Source: an uncultured Rhodospirillaceae bacterium (lineage in GTDB: Bacteria > Pseudomonadota > Alphaproteobacteria > Rhodospirillales > Casp-alpha2). Taken from it: a stretch of 64,000 nucleotides of DNA. The stretch spans positions 62,001 through 126,000 of the forward strand of contig CAJWCU010000008.1 of the NCBI GenBank assembly GCA_913030825.1. The letters run 5' to 3'. The notes under the pieces are model-generated. The model ran no database searches and was not told where the DNA came from. It saw nothing but the letters and a program-made list of their open reading frames with translations. Positions within the stretch are counted from its first letter, which is position 1. Every line of letters starts with the position of its first letter. This document shows positions 17,005-25,370 of the stretch, piece by piece. Position numbers and translations under genes: made by a program.

Positions 17005-18579
17005 TCAGAAACGCATCGCCTGGGCGATCTTCACGTGTTCCAGACCTTGAATGCGGGCAAGAATATCCGGTGACGGGGCCTCGTCGACCTCCAGCAGCGC
17101 GATGGCATCGCCGCCGGCTTCGGCGCGCCCTAAGTTGAAGGTCGCGATGTTGATACCGGCGTCACCCAACAGCGAGCCCAGCGCCCCGATCAGGCCCGGC
17201 TTATCGGAATTGGTGATGTAGAGCATGTTCTTTCCCAGGGTCGCGTCGATGGGGATGCCCTTGATCTCGGTCAGGCGCGGATGGTCGTGGAACAACGTTC
17301 CGGCCAGCGACCGGGTCTGGTTCTCCGTCGTCACCGTGACCTGGATGCGCGAATGAAAGGCCCCCGCATTGTCGGACCGGACCTCGCGGACGATGATGTC
17401 GCGGTCCTTGGCGATGGTCGGTGCGTTGACCATGTTGATGCCTTCCATGGAGGGGCCCAACAGACCCTGCAGGACCACGGCGGTCAGCGGCTTGCAGTTC
17501 AGCTCGCCGCAGACCCCTTCATAGGAAATCGTCACCTCGCGGATGGCAGAGCGCGTCGCCTGCCCGGCGAAGCTGCCAAGCTGCTGCGCCAGCGCCATGT
17601 AGGGCCTCAGACGCGGCGCTTCCTCGGCCGTGACCGACGGCATGTTGAGGGCATTGGAGACCGCCCCGTCCAACAGGTAGTCGGACATCTGTTCGGCGAT
17701 CTGCACGGCGACCTTTTCCTGGGCTTCCGAGGTGGCGGCGCCCAGGTGCGGCGTGGCGACGACCTGTTCCATACCGAACAGCGCGTTTTCTTTGGCCGGT
17801 TCTTCCTCAAACACGTCGATGGCCGCCCCCGCCACTTGGCCGCTTTCAAGCGCGGCTTTGAGCGCCGCCTCATCGACCAGCCCGCCGCGGGCACAGTTGA
17901 TCAGGCGCACGCCCTTCCGCGTCTTGGCCAGGGCGTCCGCGTCGATGATGTAGCGCGTGGAATCGGTCAACGGCGTGTGCAGGGTGATGAAATCGGCGCG
18001 GGCGAGCAGGTCGTCCAGCGCAACCTTCTCGACGCCCAGTTCCGTCGCCCGGTCCTCTGTCAGGTACGGATCGAAGGCGATGACCCGCATCTTCAAACCC
18101 TGCGCCCGGTCGGCGACGACCGAGCCGATATTGCCGCAGCCGACGAGGCCCAGCACCTTGCCGGTGATCTCGACCCCCATGAAGCGGGATTTCTCCCACT
18201 TCCCGGCATGGGTCGAGGCATTGGCCTGGGGAATGTCGCGGGCCAAGGACATCAGCATGGCGATGGCGTGCTCGGCCGTGGTGATGGAATTGCCGAACGG
18301 CGTATTCATCACCACGACGCCCTTGGCCGTGGCGGCGTCCATATCGACGTTGTCGACGCCGATCCCGGCCCGGCCGACGACCTTGAGGTTGGTGGCGGCG
18401 TCGAACACCGGCCCCCGCACCTTGGTCGACGAGCGCACGGCCAGTCCGTCATAGTCACCAATGATCGCGCAAAGCTCTTCGGGCGACAGGCCCGTCTTCA
18501 CGTCCACTTCGATCCCGCGGCGTTGGAAGACCTCGGCCGCGAGGTCCGACATCTTGTCGGAGATCAGCACTTTCGGCAT
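17005..18579 (-). CDS. serA: D-3-phosphoglycerate dehydrogenase
   Basis: 524-residue long-form PGDH, the first enzyme of phosphorylated serine synthesis. The NAD site is GLVGCGNIGSVVA near residues 145-157. The catalytic Arg, Glu and His appear in NCARGG, FEEEPA and TPHLGAAT. Then come the intervening domain and a C-terminal ACT domain (ITNSDKPGLIGALGSLLGDA) that may bind serine for feedback control. It starts 18 bp after serC, so the two form an operon. Serine made here can be converted to glycine, the substrate of the betaine methyltransferases at 10.9-12.6 kb; that link is inference. Confidence 0.95.
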   Translation of the reverse strand: MPKVLISDKMSDLAAEVFQRRGIEVDVKTGLSPEELCAIIGDYDGLAVRSSTKVRGPVFDAATNLKVVGRAGIGVDNVDMDAATAKGVVVMNTPFGNSITTAEHAIAMLMSLARDIPQANASTHAGKWEKSRFMGVEITGKVLGLVGCGNIGSVVADRAQGLKMRVIAFDPYLTEDRATELGVEKVALDDLLARADFITLHTPLTDSTRYIIDADALAKTRKGVRLINCARGGLVDEAALKAALESGQVAGAAIDVFEEEPAKENALFGMEQVVATPHLGAATSEAQEKVAVQIAEQMSDYLLDGAVSNALNMPSVTAEEAPRLRPYMALAQQLGSFAGQATRSAIREVTISYEGVCGELNCKPLTAVVLQGLLGPSMEGINMVNAPTIAKDRDIIVREVRSDNAGAFHSRIQVTVTTENQTRSLAGTLFHDHPRLTEIKGIPIDATLGKNMLYITNSDKPGLIGALGSLLGDAGINIATFNLGRAEAGGDAIALLEVDEAPSPDILARIQGLEHVKIAQAMRF

Positions 18580-18597
18580 GGGAAACGCGAGGCGGCG

Positions 18598-19776
18598 CTA
18601 AGCCGCCTCACCCGCCAGTTCTGCGCGAATCTGGTGGAACGCCCATTCGATCCAAGGGAACAGGGCTTCCAGGTCCTTCGTTTCCACCGTGGCGCCGCAC
18701 CAGATGCGGAAACCCGGAGGCGCCGATTTGTGCTCCGAGAAATCGTAGCCGGCCTCTTCCGCCTCGCACATCTTCGGAATGCGGCGCAGGGTCGCCCGCA
18801 ACTCGTCCTCGGACAATTCGTCGAAGGCCGAATCGACGACCTTCAACGTCACCGAGGTGCAGGACCGGATCGCCGGGTCCGTGGCCAGGAAATCGACCCA
18901 GGGCGTGCGTTCGACCCAATTGCAGACGACTTCGTAATTGGACTGCACGCGGCCCATCAGGGTCGGCAGACCACCGATGTCTTCGGCCCATTTCAGGCCG
19001 TCCAACGCGTCTTCGACGCAGAGCATGGAGGGCGTGTTGAGCGTCGATCCCTCGAACGGCTCGGGATTGATCTTGCCGTTCTTTTTCATGCGGAAGACCT
19101 TGGGAATGGCGCGGTCGGGCTCGAAGGTATTCAGCCGTTCGACGGCCCGTGGGCTCAGCGCGATCATGCCGTGCGCGGCCTCGCCGCCCATGACCTTCTG
19201 CCAGGACCAGGTCGTGACATCCAGTTTGTGCCACGGCAGATCCACGCCGAAGATGCAGGACGTCGCATCGCAGAGCGTCAGCCCGGCGCGGTCGTCGGCG
19301 ATCCAGTCGCCGCCCGGCACCATGACGCCGGAAGACGTGCCGTTCCAGGTGAAGACCACGTCGTTGTTGAAATCGACCTGAGACAAGTCGGGGATCTCGC
19401 CGAAGTCGGCCTTGAACACCCGGCGGCCGGGCAGTTTCATTTCAATGTCGCCGTCCTTCAGCCATTCGTTGCCGAAGTTTTCCCAGGCCAGCAGGTCGAC
19501 ACCACGCGCACCCAGCAGGTTCCACATGGCGGCCTCGAAGGCGCCGGTGTCGGAACCGGGCAGGATGCCGACGTAGAAATCGTCGGGAATGCCCAGGATC
19601 GCACGCGACCGAGTGATGACCTCGTTCAGTTTCGCCTTGGCGGTGCCATGGCGATGTGAACGGCCGAGAAATGCGTCTTTGAGAACGTCGAAGCTCCAAC
19701 CGGGGCGCTTGGCGCAGGGGCCGGTCGAAAAGCACGGATTGGCCGGGCGGACGCCCGGCTTCTGGGGAACTGGCAT
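18598..19776 (-). CDS. serC: Phosphoserine aminotransferase
   Basis: 392-residue class V aminotransferase that converts 3-phosphohydroxypyruvate to phosphoserine with glutamate as donor and PLP as cofactor. The PLP lysine lies in WSWQKVMGGE. N-terminal RPANPCFSTGPCAKRPGW is characteristic of the longer alphaproteobacterial and archaeal PSAT type. It is the promoter-proximal gene of the serC-serA operon, and its upstream leader contains short hairpins. The start at 19776 (MPVPQKPG) matches the family. No serB lies in the window. Confidence 0.94.
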   Translation of the reverse strand: MPVPQKPGVRPANPCFSTGPCAKRPGWSFDVLKDAFLGRSHRHGTAKAKLNEVITRSRAILGIPDDFYVGILPGSDTGAFEAAMWNLLGARGVDLLAWENFGNEWLKDGDIEMKLPGRRVFKADFGEIPDLSQVDFNNDVVFTWNGTSSGVMVPGGDWIADDRAGLTLCDATSCIFGVDLPWHKLDVTTWSWQKVMGGEAAHGMIALSPRAVERLNTFEPDRAIPKVFRMKKNGKINPEPFEGSTLNTPSMLCVEDALDGLKWAEDIGGLPTLMGRVQSNYEVVCNWVERTPWVDFLATDPAIRSCTSVTLKVVDSAFDELSEDELRATLRRIPKMCEAEEAGYDFSEHKSAPPGFRIWCGATVETKDLEALFPWIEWAFHQIRAELAGEAA

Positions 19777-19860
19777 CGAATTTTACTCCCTTCGCTTCCA
19801 GAAGAGTCCGACCCCGTTGGGGGGGCCTGGCCCACGGCGGGTATACGCCTGCATGCGGTT
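19777..19860 (-). promoter_or_regulatory. serC leader region with short hairpins
   Basis: On the minus strand the leader contains GGCGTATACCCGCC, which can fold as GGCG/CGCC, then GGGCCAGGCCC and CCCCAACGGGG before the start codon. A conserved serC leader element is known in alphaproteobacteria. I cannot confirm from memory that this is the same element. A covariance-model search with the serC family would decide. Confidence 0.3.
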
Positions 19861-19979
19861 CCGGTCAATGACGCCGGTGGGTGCACTGCGGCATGGCCCG
19901 GGCGCCGCCGGATGGCATTGTCAGCCCCGTGGGCAATGGCTATGGTCGCGGCAAAACAAGGGGGACGCGGTTCGTCGGC

Positions 19980-21077
19980 ATGGCGGAAGCAACCAAGAAT
20001 ATTCAGGCTATGGTGGTCGGCACGTCGGATGTCGTCGCGACCCGCATCAAGGCGATCCTGCGCCGCCTCGCGGGGGTCGACGTCGCGGCCGAGGCGCGCG
20101 ACGGCGTGGATGCCGTCAGCAAACTGCGCCAGCACGCCATCGACGTCATCTTCATCGACATCGGCGATACGCAGGTCAAACCCGCGACCGACCTGTCGCG
20201 CCTGCGCCGGGTCGATGCGGATATTCAGATCGTCATGGTCGCGACCCTGACTTTCGCCAACGTGAAAAACGCCATGGCCGGTTTGGTCGGCGGCGCCGCC
20301 GAATTCGTCCAGGCGCCCAGCAAGCACACACCCCACATCGTCGAGACCGATTTCAACCGCCAAATCGCCGACCTGGCCCAGGGCCTGGGCCGGGCGCACC
20401 GGGAAAAAAGCACGCGCGTCATCGCCGCCCCGGCGGTCACCGCGCGCTTCGATCATCCGGAACCGGCGAAGGGTGAGCTGCGAAAGCGCAAACCGCATAC
20501 GCCAAAGGCCATCGCCATCGCCAGCTCGACCGGCGGACCACAGGCATTGTTCACCCTGTTCGGCGGTCTTGCGAAAGACATCCGTCAGCCGATCTTCCTG
20601 ACCCAACACATGCCCGCCGGCTTCACCACCGCCCTTGCCGATCATATCGGGCGGCGTGCGGGCTGGCCCTGCTCGGAGGCGACGGACGGCATGGCGGTCG
20701 AAGGCGGTCATGCCTACATGGCGCCGGGCGGCTTCCACATGGTGCCGGCGAAAGGCGCCACGGGCACGGTCCTGCGCATCAACGACGGGCCGGAAGAAAA
20801 CTTCTGCCGCCCCTCGGCGGAACCGATGATGCGCGGCGTGATCGACGTCTACGGCGCCGAGAACATTCTGATGGTCGTCCTGACCGGCATGGGGTCGGAC
20901 GGCAAGGCCGGGGCCAAAGCCGTCGCCGACGGCGGCGGCACGGTCGTCGTGCAGGACAAGGACAGCAGCATCGTCTGGGGCATGCCGGGGGCCGTCGCGT
21001 CCGCCGGGGATTGCCATGCCGTGTTGCCGATCGCGGAGATCGCGGACTTCGTCGGCAAGGTCGCGCGGGGGCAATAG
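19980..21077 (+). CDS. CheB-type methylesterase with a degenerate receiver domain
   Basis: 365-residue protein with an N-terminal receiver-like domain (8-115) and a C-terminal CheB methylesterase domain (175-362). The esterase triad is intact: Ser183 (ASSTGG), His210 (TQHMPAG) and Asp307 (TGMGSDG). The receiver has lost its acidic pair (MVVGTSD instead of VVDDS), and the usual KP lysine is replaced in FVQAPSK. A candidate phosphoacceptor, Asp60, remains in IFIDIGD. Phosphorylation control is therefore doubtful. No cheR, cheA or receptor gene is adjacent; instead a kinase and an enolase paralogue follow within 6 bp. The start at 19980 (MAEATKN) is chosen from family alignment. It is divergent from serC. 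Confidence 0.82.
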   Translation: MAEATKNIQAMVVGTSDVVATRIKAILRRLAGVDVAAEARDGVDAVSKLRQHAIDVIFIDIGDTQVKPATDLSRLRRVDADIQIVMVATLTFANVKNAMAGLVGGAAEFVQAPSKHTPHIVETDFNRQIADLAQGLGRAHREKSTRVIAAPAVTARFDHPEPAKGELRKRKPHTPKAIAIASSTGGPQALFTLFGGLAKDIRQPIFLTQHMPAGFTTALADHIGRRAGWPCSEATDGMAVEGGHAYMAPGGFHMVPAKGATGTVLRINDGPEENFCRPSAEPMMRGVIDVYGAENILMVVLTGMGSDGKAGAKAVADGGGTVVVQDKDSSIVWGMPGAVASAGDCHAVLPIAEIADFVGKVARGQ

Positions 21078-21083
21078 AGAACG

Positions 21084-22070
21084 ATGACGGCGGATACCCA
21101 CGACCTGACGGATTTCCTCAAACGCACGGGATTGGCGGCGGCGGACGAGACGCCCCGCTACACGCCGCTTGCCGGGGGTGTGTCGTCGGATATCTGGCGC
21201 GTCGATCTGGCGCGGGGTCCGGTCTGCGTCAAACGGGCCCTGGCCAAGTTGAAGGTCAAGGTCGATTGGTTCGCACCGGTCGAACGCAACGCCTTCGAAG
21301 TCGCCTGGATGGAGACGGCGAATTCCCTGCGGGACGGGCTGGCGCCGGATATCCTCGCCCACGACGCCGAGAACGGCATGTTCGCCATGGCCTTCCTCGA
21401 CCCGGACAGACACCCGACCTGGAAGGAAGAGCTGCATCAGGGCCGCGCCGATGCGGCCTTCGCCCGCGCCGTCGGCGAAGACCTTGCACGCGTTCACGCG
21501 GGTACCACCGGGAACGCCGAGGTCGCCGAACGGTTCCAAACCGACGCGACCTTCTACGATATCCGCCTGGAACCCTATCTGGTCGCCACAGGCCGCGCGC
21601 ATCCCGATCTGGCGGCGCGGCTCGATTCCCTGGTCAAGACGACGGCCGGGACCCGCGAAGCCCTGGTCCACGGCGATGTCAGCCCGAAGAACATCCTGGT
21701 CGCCGAGACCGCGCCCGTGTTCCTGGACGCCGAATGCGCCTGGTACGGCGATCCGGCCTTCGATCTCGCTTTCTGCCTGAACCACCTGCTTCTGAAATGC
21801 CTCTGGACGCCCAGCGCGACGGACGGCTTCCTCGCCTGTTTCGATGCCCTGGCGGCGGGATACGCCCCTGCCCCCGCCGTCGAGGCCCGGGCGGCGGCGC
21901 TGCTTCCGGCCTTGTTCCTGGCGCGGGTGGACGGTAAATCTCCCGTCGAATATCTCACTGCCGAGGCCGACCGCGACCGCGTCCGCCACGCCGCCATTCC
22001 AATGATAGAAACCTCGCCGGCGGACCTCGCCGCCGTCCGCCACGCCTGGGAAAAGGAACTTCGTCCATGA
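21084..22070 (+). CDS. Aminoglycoside phosphotransferase-fold small-molecule kinase
   Basis: 328-residue protein with the APH/choline kinase fold. The catalytic loop is VHGDVSPKNIL (H-G-D...N) and the metal-binding acidic segment is LDAECAWYGDPAFDLAF. Related enzymes phosphorylate choline, methylthioribose, homoserine or sugars, so an antibiotic-resistance call would not be justified. It begins 6 bp after the CheB-like gene, and its stop overlaps the ATG of the enolase paralogue by 4 bp (ATGA), which indicates translational coupling. The pairing suggests that its product, a phosphate ester, is the substrate of the downstream enolase-like enzyme. The substrate is unknown. Confidence 0.83.
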   Translation: MTADTHDLTDFLKRTGLAAADETPRYTPLAGGVSSDIWRVDLARGPVCVKRALAKLKVKVDWFAPVERNAFEVAWMETANSLRDGLAPDILAHDAENGMFAMAFLDPDRHPTWKEELHQGRADAAFARAVGEDLARVHAGTTGNAEVAERFQTDATFYDIRLEPYLVATGRAHPDLAARLDSLVKTTAGTREALVHGDVSPKNILVAETAPVFLDAECAWYGDPAFDLAFCLNHLLLKCLWTPSATDGFLACFDALAAGYAPAPAVEARAAALLPALFLARVDGKSPVEYLTAEADRDRVRHAAIPMIETSPADLAAVRHAWEKELRP

Positions 22071-23371
22071 CCGCCACTTCCGCCGACTTCGCCATCGCCG
22101 CCATCAAGGGGCGCCGGGTTTGGGATTCCCGGGGCCGCCCGACGGTCGAGGCCGAAGTCACGCTTTCCGGTGGTGCCATGGGCCGGGCCATCGCCCCCGC
22201 CGGCGCGTCGCGCGGCAGCAATGAAGCCATCGACCTGCGCGACGGCGGCCCCCGCTTCGGCGGCTGGGACGTGACCGACGCGCTGAAGGCCACGAACGGT
22301 GCCATCGCCGATCGTCTCAAAGGGATGAACGCCGCCGATCAAGGGGCCGTCGATCAGGCGATGCTCGATCTGGACGGCACACCGAACAAGGCCGAACTGG
22401 GCGGCAACGCGACCATCGCAGTGTCCATGGCCTGCCTGCATGCGGCGGCGTCCCAGGCGGGACAGCCGATCTGGCAATACCTGTGGGAAACCGGCGGCAA
22501 GACGGGCACGCCCTTGCTGCCCCTGCCGGAAATTCAGATATTCGGCGGCGGCGCCCATGCGGGGCGGCGCGTCGACGTGCAGGATTTCATGGTCATGGCG
22601 ACGGGCGCAGACGATTATGAACAGGCGCTCGCCTGGACCGCCGAAGTCTATATCGCGGCGGGCAAGATCATGGACGAACGCGGCCTGTTGCAGGGTGTCG
22701 CCGACGAAGGCGGCTTCTGGCCCGCCTTCGACGCCAACGAGGACGCCGCCGAAACGCTGGTTCAGGCCATCGAAAAGGCCGGGCTGAGGCCGGGCGAACA
22801 GGTTTCCATCTCGCTCGACATCGCGGCGTCGGAATTCGGTAAAGGCGGCAGCTACCGCCTGGCCCGCGAGAACCGCGACATGACCAGCGCCGAATTGGCG
22901 GAGATGCTGCTGGGCTGGGTCGCGCGCTATCCCATCGTGTCCATCGAAGACCCCATGTCCGAAGACGATGCCGAAGGCTTCATCGCTTTCGCCAAGGCCG
23001 CACCGGGCCATCTGCAGATTGTCGGCGACGATTTCCTGGTCACCAACGCCGACCGGGTCCGCGCCGGATCCCGTGACGGCGCCGTCAATTGTGCGCTGAT
23101 CAAACCGAACCAGGCAGGCACGTTGACCGAGACCAAGGCGGCTTTCGAGGCCGCACAGGCCGCCGACATGGGCGCCATCGTCTCTGCCCGCTCGGGCGAG
23201 ACCGAAGACGTGACCATCGTCCATCTGGCGACCGGCTGGGGCGCCCATCAATTGAAGGTGGGGTCGTTCACGCGGTCGGAACGGATGGCGAAATGGAACG
23301 AAGGCCTGCGGGTCGGCGATGCCCTGGGCTCTCTCGCCCTGCCGGCGAAATCGGTCTTTCCCTGGGGCTAG
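22067..23371 (+). CDS. Divergent enolase paralogue with altered active site
   Basis: 434 residues aligning end to end with enolase. Metal ligands Asp251, Glu294 and Asp321, catalytic Lys346 and Lys397, Glu214 (DEGGF) and the His164 loop (GGAHA) are kept. Two positions differ: the acid normally in QEFM is Asp173 (VQDFM), and the His of SHRSGETED is Ala374 (SARSGETED). The mobile loop reads AGASRG instead of SGASTG. These contact substrate or catalytic water in enolase, so glycolytic activity is doubtful, and an analogue of 2-phosphoglycerate is more likely. Coupling to a kinase by a 4-bp overlap supports a dedicated pathway. Canonical enolase is expected elsewhere in the genome. Confidence 0.85.
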   Translation: MTATSADFAIAAIKGRRVWDSRGRPTVEAEVTLSGGAMGRAIAPAGASRGSNEAIDLRDGGPRFGGWDVTDALKATNGAIADRLKGMNAADQGAVDQAMLDLDGTPNKAELGGNATIAVSMACLHAAASQAGQPIWQYLWETGGKTGTPLLPLPEIQIFGGGAHAGRRVDVQDFMVMATGADDYEQALAWTAEVYIAAGKIMDERGLLQGVADEGGFWPAFDANEDAAETLVQAIEKAGLRPGEQVSISLDIAASEFGKGGSYRLARENRDMTSAELAEMLLGWVARYPIVSIEDPMSEDDAEGFIAFAKAAPGHLQIVGDDFLVTNADRVRAGSRDGAVNCALIKPNQAGTLTETKAAFEAAQAADMGAIVSARSGETEDVTIVHLATGWGAHQLKVGSFTRSERMAKWNEGLRVGDALGSLALPAKSVFPWG

Positions 23372-23387
23372 TCGAATTCCGGTCGGG

Positions 23388-25370
23388 CTACTCGGCGGTC
23401 TTGGCCATTCCGCGCAAGCGGTTGACCAAGACGCCCATCAGACGATGCAGGACCTTGTCCGTCTGCTCCAGGCGCTGGAGACGGATCTTCAGCGATTCCT
23501 TGGATAGCACGACCAGCAAGGAATCTTCCGATGCCCGGGCCGATGCGGCACGCGGCTGATCGTCGATCAACGACATTTCGCCGAGCAATTCGCCGGGCCC
23601 CAAAGTCGCGAGACTCTGTTCAATGGCACCGCGCCGATAAATTTCGATGGCGCCGGAGGAAATCAGGAACGCCTCGTTACCCGGGTCGCCTTCCTCGAAC
23701 AGAATCTGGCCCTTGACCAGTTTGCGTTGCTCCGGCCCCTTGCCGTTGGCGGGCTTGGCCGGTGCCGCGGCGGCAGGCGCGGCGGCAGCCGGTTTCTGGA
23801 CCGGTTGGGCCGGTTGCGGCGGCTGTGCGGGGGCCTGCGGCTTCGCATTGCCGCTATCCCAGCGTTGTTCCTGGGGTCTGTTGGCGCTCGCCTTGACCGC
23901 CGCCGGATCTTCAGCCGGAGCCGCCGCGACGGCATTCATGGCCTTTGCCAGGGTCGCCGAAGCGGTTTTTTTCAAATCGCCGGGTAGGCCCGCAGCCGCG
24001 ATCTTATCGTTCAGGGCGTCGATCACCCGTTTGGCCATGGCCGGGTCCTGGCCGCCGCCGGTCAAGGCATCGATCCCGGTCAGGCCGCGCATGGCCTGGG
24101 CCAGATTACGCACGATGGCCGCTTGCTGTTTAGCGCCGGTATCGGTCGCCGACAGGTCCAAAACGTAGCCCGCGCGCGACGGCAAAGACGGCAGGAAACC
24201 GACGATCTTGGAAACCGATTGCTCGGCGCTGAGGTCCCCGTCATCCCCGCCCAGCGCCATCTTGGCACGTAGGGTGAGGGCCTCGGCCATCTGCGGCCCG
24301 CCCATCAGGCCGGCGTAGTCTTCCAGGTTACGGATCAGGTTCACCAATGCCGTACGCTCGCCCTCGCGCCCTTCGCGGGTCATCGGCTTGACCCCGCCGA
24401 TGCCGCGGGCAACACGGCTGAGGATCGCGCTTCGGGCGTTTTCCAACTCGAAAGCGCCCATGGTCTTGTTCAATTCGTTGATACAGCTGAGCGGGTTTTT
24501 CACCTCGGGCAAGCGGCCCTGGCACAATTGGACGAGCATGCGGTGGCCGGTCGCCGCATCGGCGACACCGCCCAGCAATTCGCCGACCGCCTGCGCCCCG
24601 TCGAGGATTTCCGCCAAGGCTTCATCGACATAGGCCTGGGCGGCGACACTTGAATCGGGGCTCAGCAGGCCGATCACCGCCTCCGCCTTGCCGCTCCAAT
24701 CACCCTGCTCGCCCATGAAGGCGGCAAGCCCCGCCAGGATCATCGGGTGGCGGTCGTCGGTCGGCGCTTCGCCGTTGACCTTGTCGATCAGAGCCTGTAG
24801 CCCTCTGTCGCGCACGGCCGCCCCCAGATCCTCGCGGCCCATCATCTTCTGGGCATTGTCTTTCAGCTGATTGAACAGGCGTTCCAACGCGCCCTGTCGG
24901 TCGGCGGGCTTTTCAGGGCCGTCCTTGTCCACCTGCAGACTGGCCAAGCGCGCCAAGGCGCCGATGTAGAGCTTATCGTCGCGCTCCAGCATCTTCAGAC
25001 GGCCGAAATCGAAGGCCAGTTCCATGGCCGTCATACCGGCGTCGTCCAAGTACTGACGCAACAACCGACCTGCCGTGAGACGGGCTTCGAGTTGATAAAA
25101 ATCGCTTAGGGAATCACAGCGCGGCGAGCGGTCGATGGGCACGATGGTCAGGCCCTTGTCGGTCACTTCCGACTGCTCGTTGAAGATCACCTCCTCGCCC
25201 CTACGGTCGCTTTCGGCGATGACCTTCACACCCGAATACTTATGGGATTCCAACAGTGCCTGGGCCTGCTGAATGGCTTGTGATTTTACGTTATAGCTGG
25301 CGACGAAAGTCCACTTGCCGCCCGACTCGGTCTGGACCTCATAGGTCTTACCGGCGAGATTTGTTTCCAT
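23388..25370 (-). CDS. Large cytoplasmic protein with C-terminal cyclic nucleotide-binding domain
   Basis: 660-residue protein without signal peptide. Residues 1-75 form a small alpha/beta domain (KTYEVQTESGGKWTF), about 80-505 are predominantly helical, and a Pro/Ala-rich linker follows (about 510-560). The last 100 residues are a cyclic nucleotide-binding fold with GELLGEMSLIDDQPRAASARA, the phosphate-binding cassette (Glu and Arg present). The ligand, cAMP or another nucleotide, is not determinable. The start at 25370 (METNLAGK) avoids an unsupported 21-residue extension. It converges with the enolase-like gene 16 bp away and is not part of that operon. Similar proteins occur in rhodospirilla without known function. 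Confidence 0.78.
   Translation of the reverse strand: METNLAGKTYEVQTESGGKWTFVASYNVKSQAIQQAQALLESHKYSGVKVIAESDRRGEEVIFNEQSEVTDKGLTIVPIDRSPRCDSLSDFYQLEARLTAGRLLRQYLDDAGMTAMELAFDFGRLKMLERDDKLYIGALARLASLQVDKDGPEKPADRQGALERLFNQLKDNAQKMMGREDLGAAVRDRGLQALIDKVNGEAPTDDRHPMILAGLAAFMGEQGDWSGKAEAVIGLLSPDSSVAAQAYVDEALAEILDGAQAVGELLGGVADAATGHRMLVQLCQGRLPEVKNPLSCINELNKTMGAFELENARSAILSRVARGIGGVKPMTREGREGERTALVNLIRNLEDYAGLMGGPQMAEALTLRAKMALGGDDGDLSAEQSVSKIVGFLPSLPSRAGYVLDLSATDTGAKQQAAIVRNLAQAMRGLTGIDALTGGGQDPAMAKRVIDALNDKIAAAGLPGDLKKTASATLAKAMNAVAAAPAEDPAAVKASANRPQEQRWDSGNAKPQAPAQPPQPAQPVQKPAAAAPAAAAPAKPANGKGPEQRKLVKGQILFEEGDPGNEAFLISSGAIEIYRRGAIEQSLATLGPGELLGEMSLIDDQPRAASARASEDSLLVVLSKESLKIRLQRLEQTDKVLHRLMGVLVNRLRGMAKTAE

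Noticed and set aside
17281-19659. Very long plus-strand frame opposite serA and serC
   Set aside because: It is the mirror of two well-supported genes with strong GC3 bias, and its composition (His/Arg/Gly-rich, no motifs) is typical of antisense frames.
19626-22043. An 805-codon minus-strand frame opposite the CheB-like and kinase genes
   Set aside because: Both plus-strand genes have complete catalytic motifs. The minus frame has none and resembles shadow frames elsewhere in the window.
21084-22070. Aminoglycoside resistance gene
   Set aside because: The fold is shared by many small-molecule kinases. Operon linkage to an enolase paralogue points to metabolism, and there are no mobile elements nearby.
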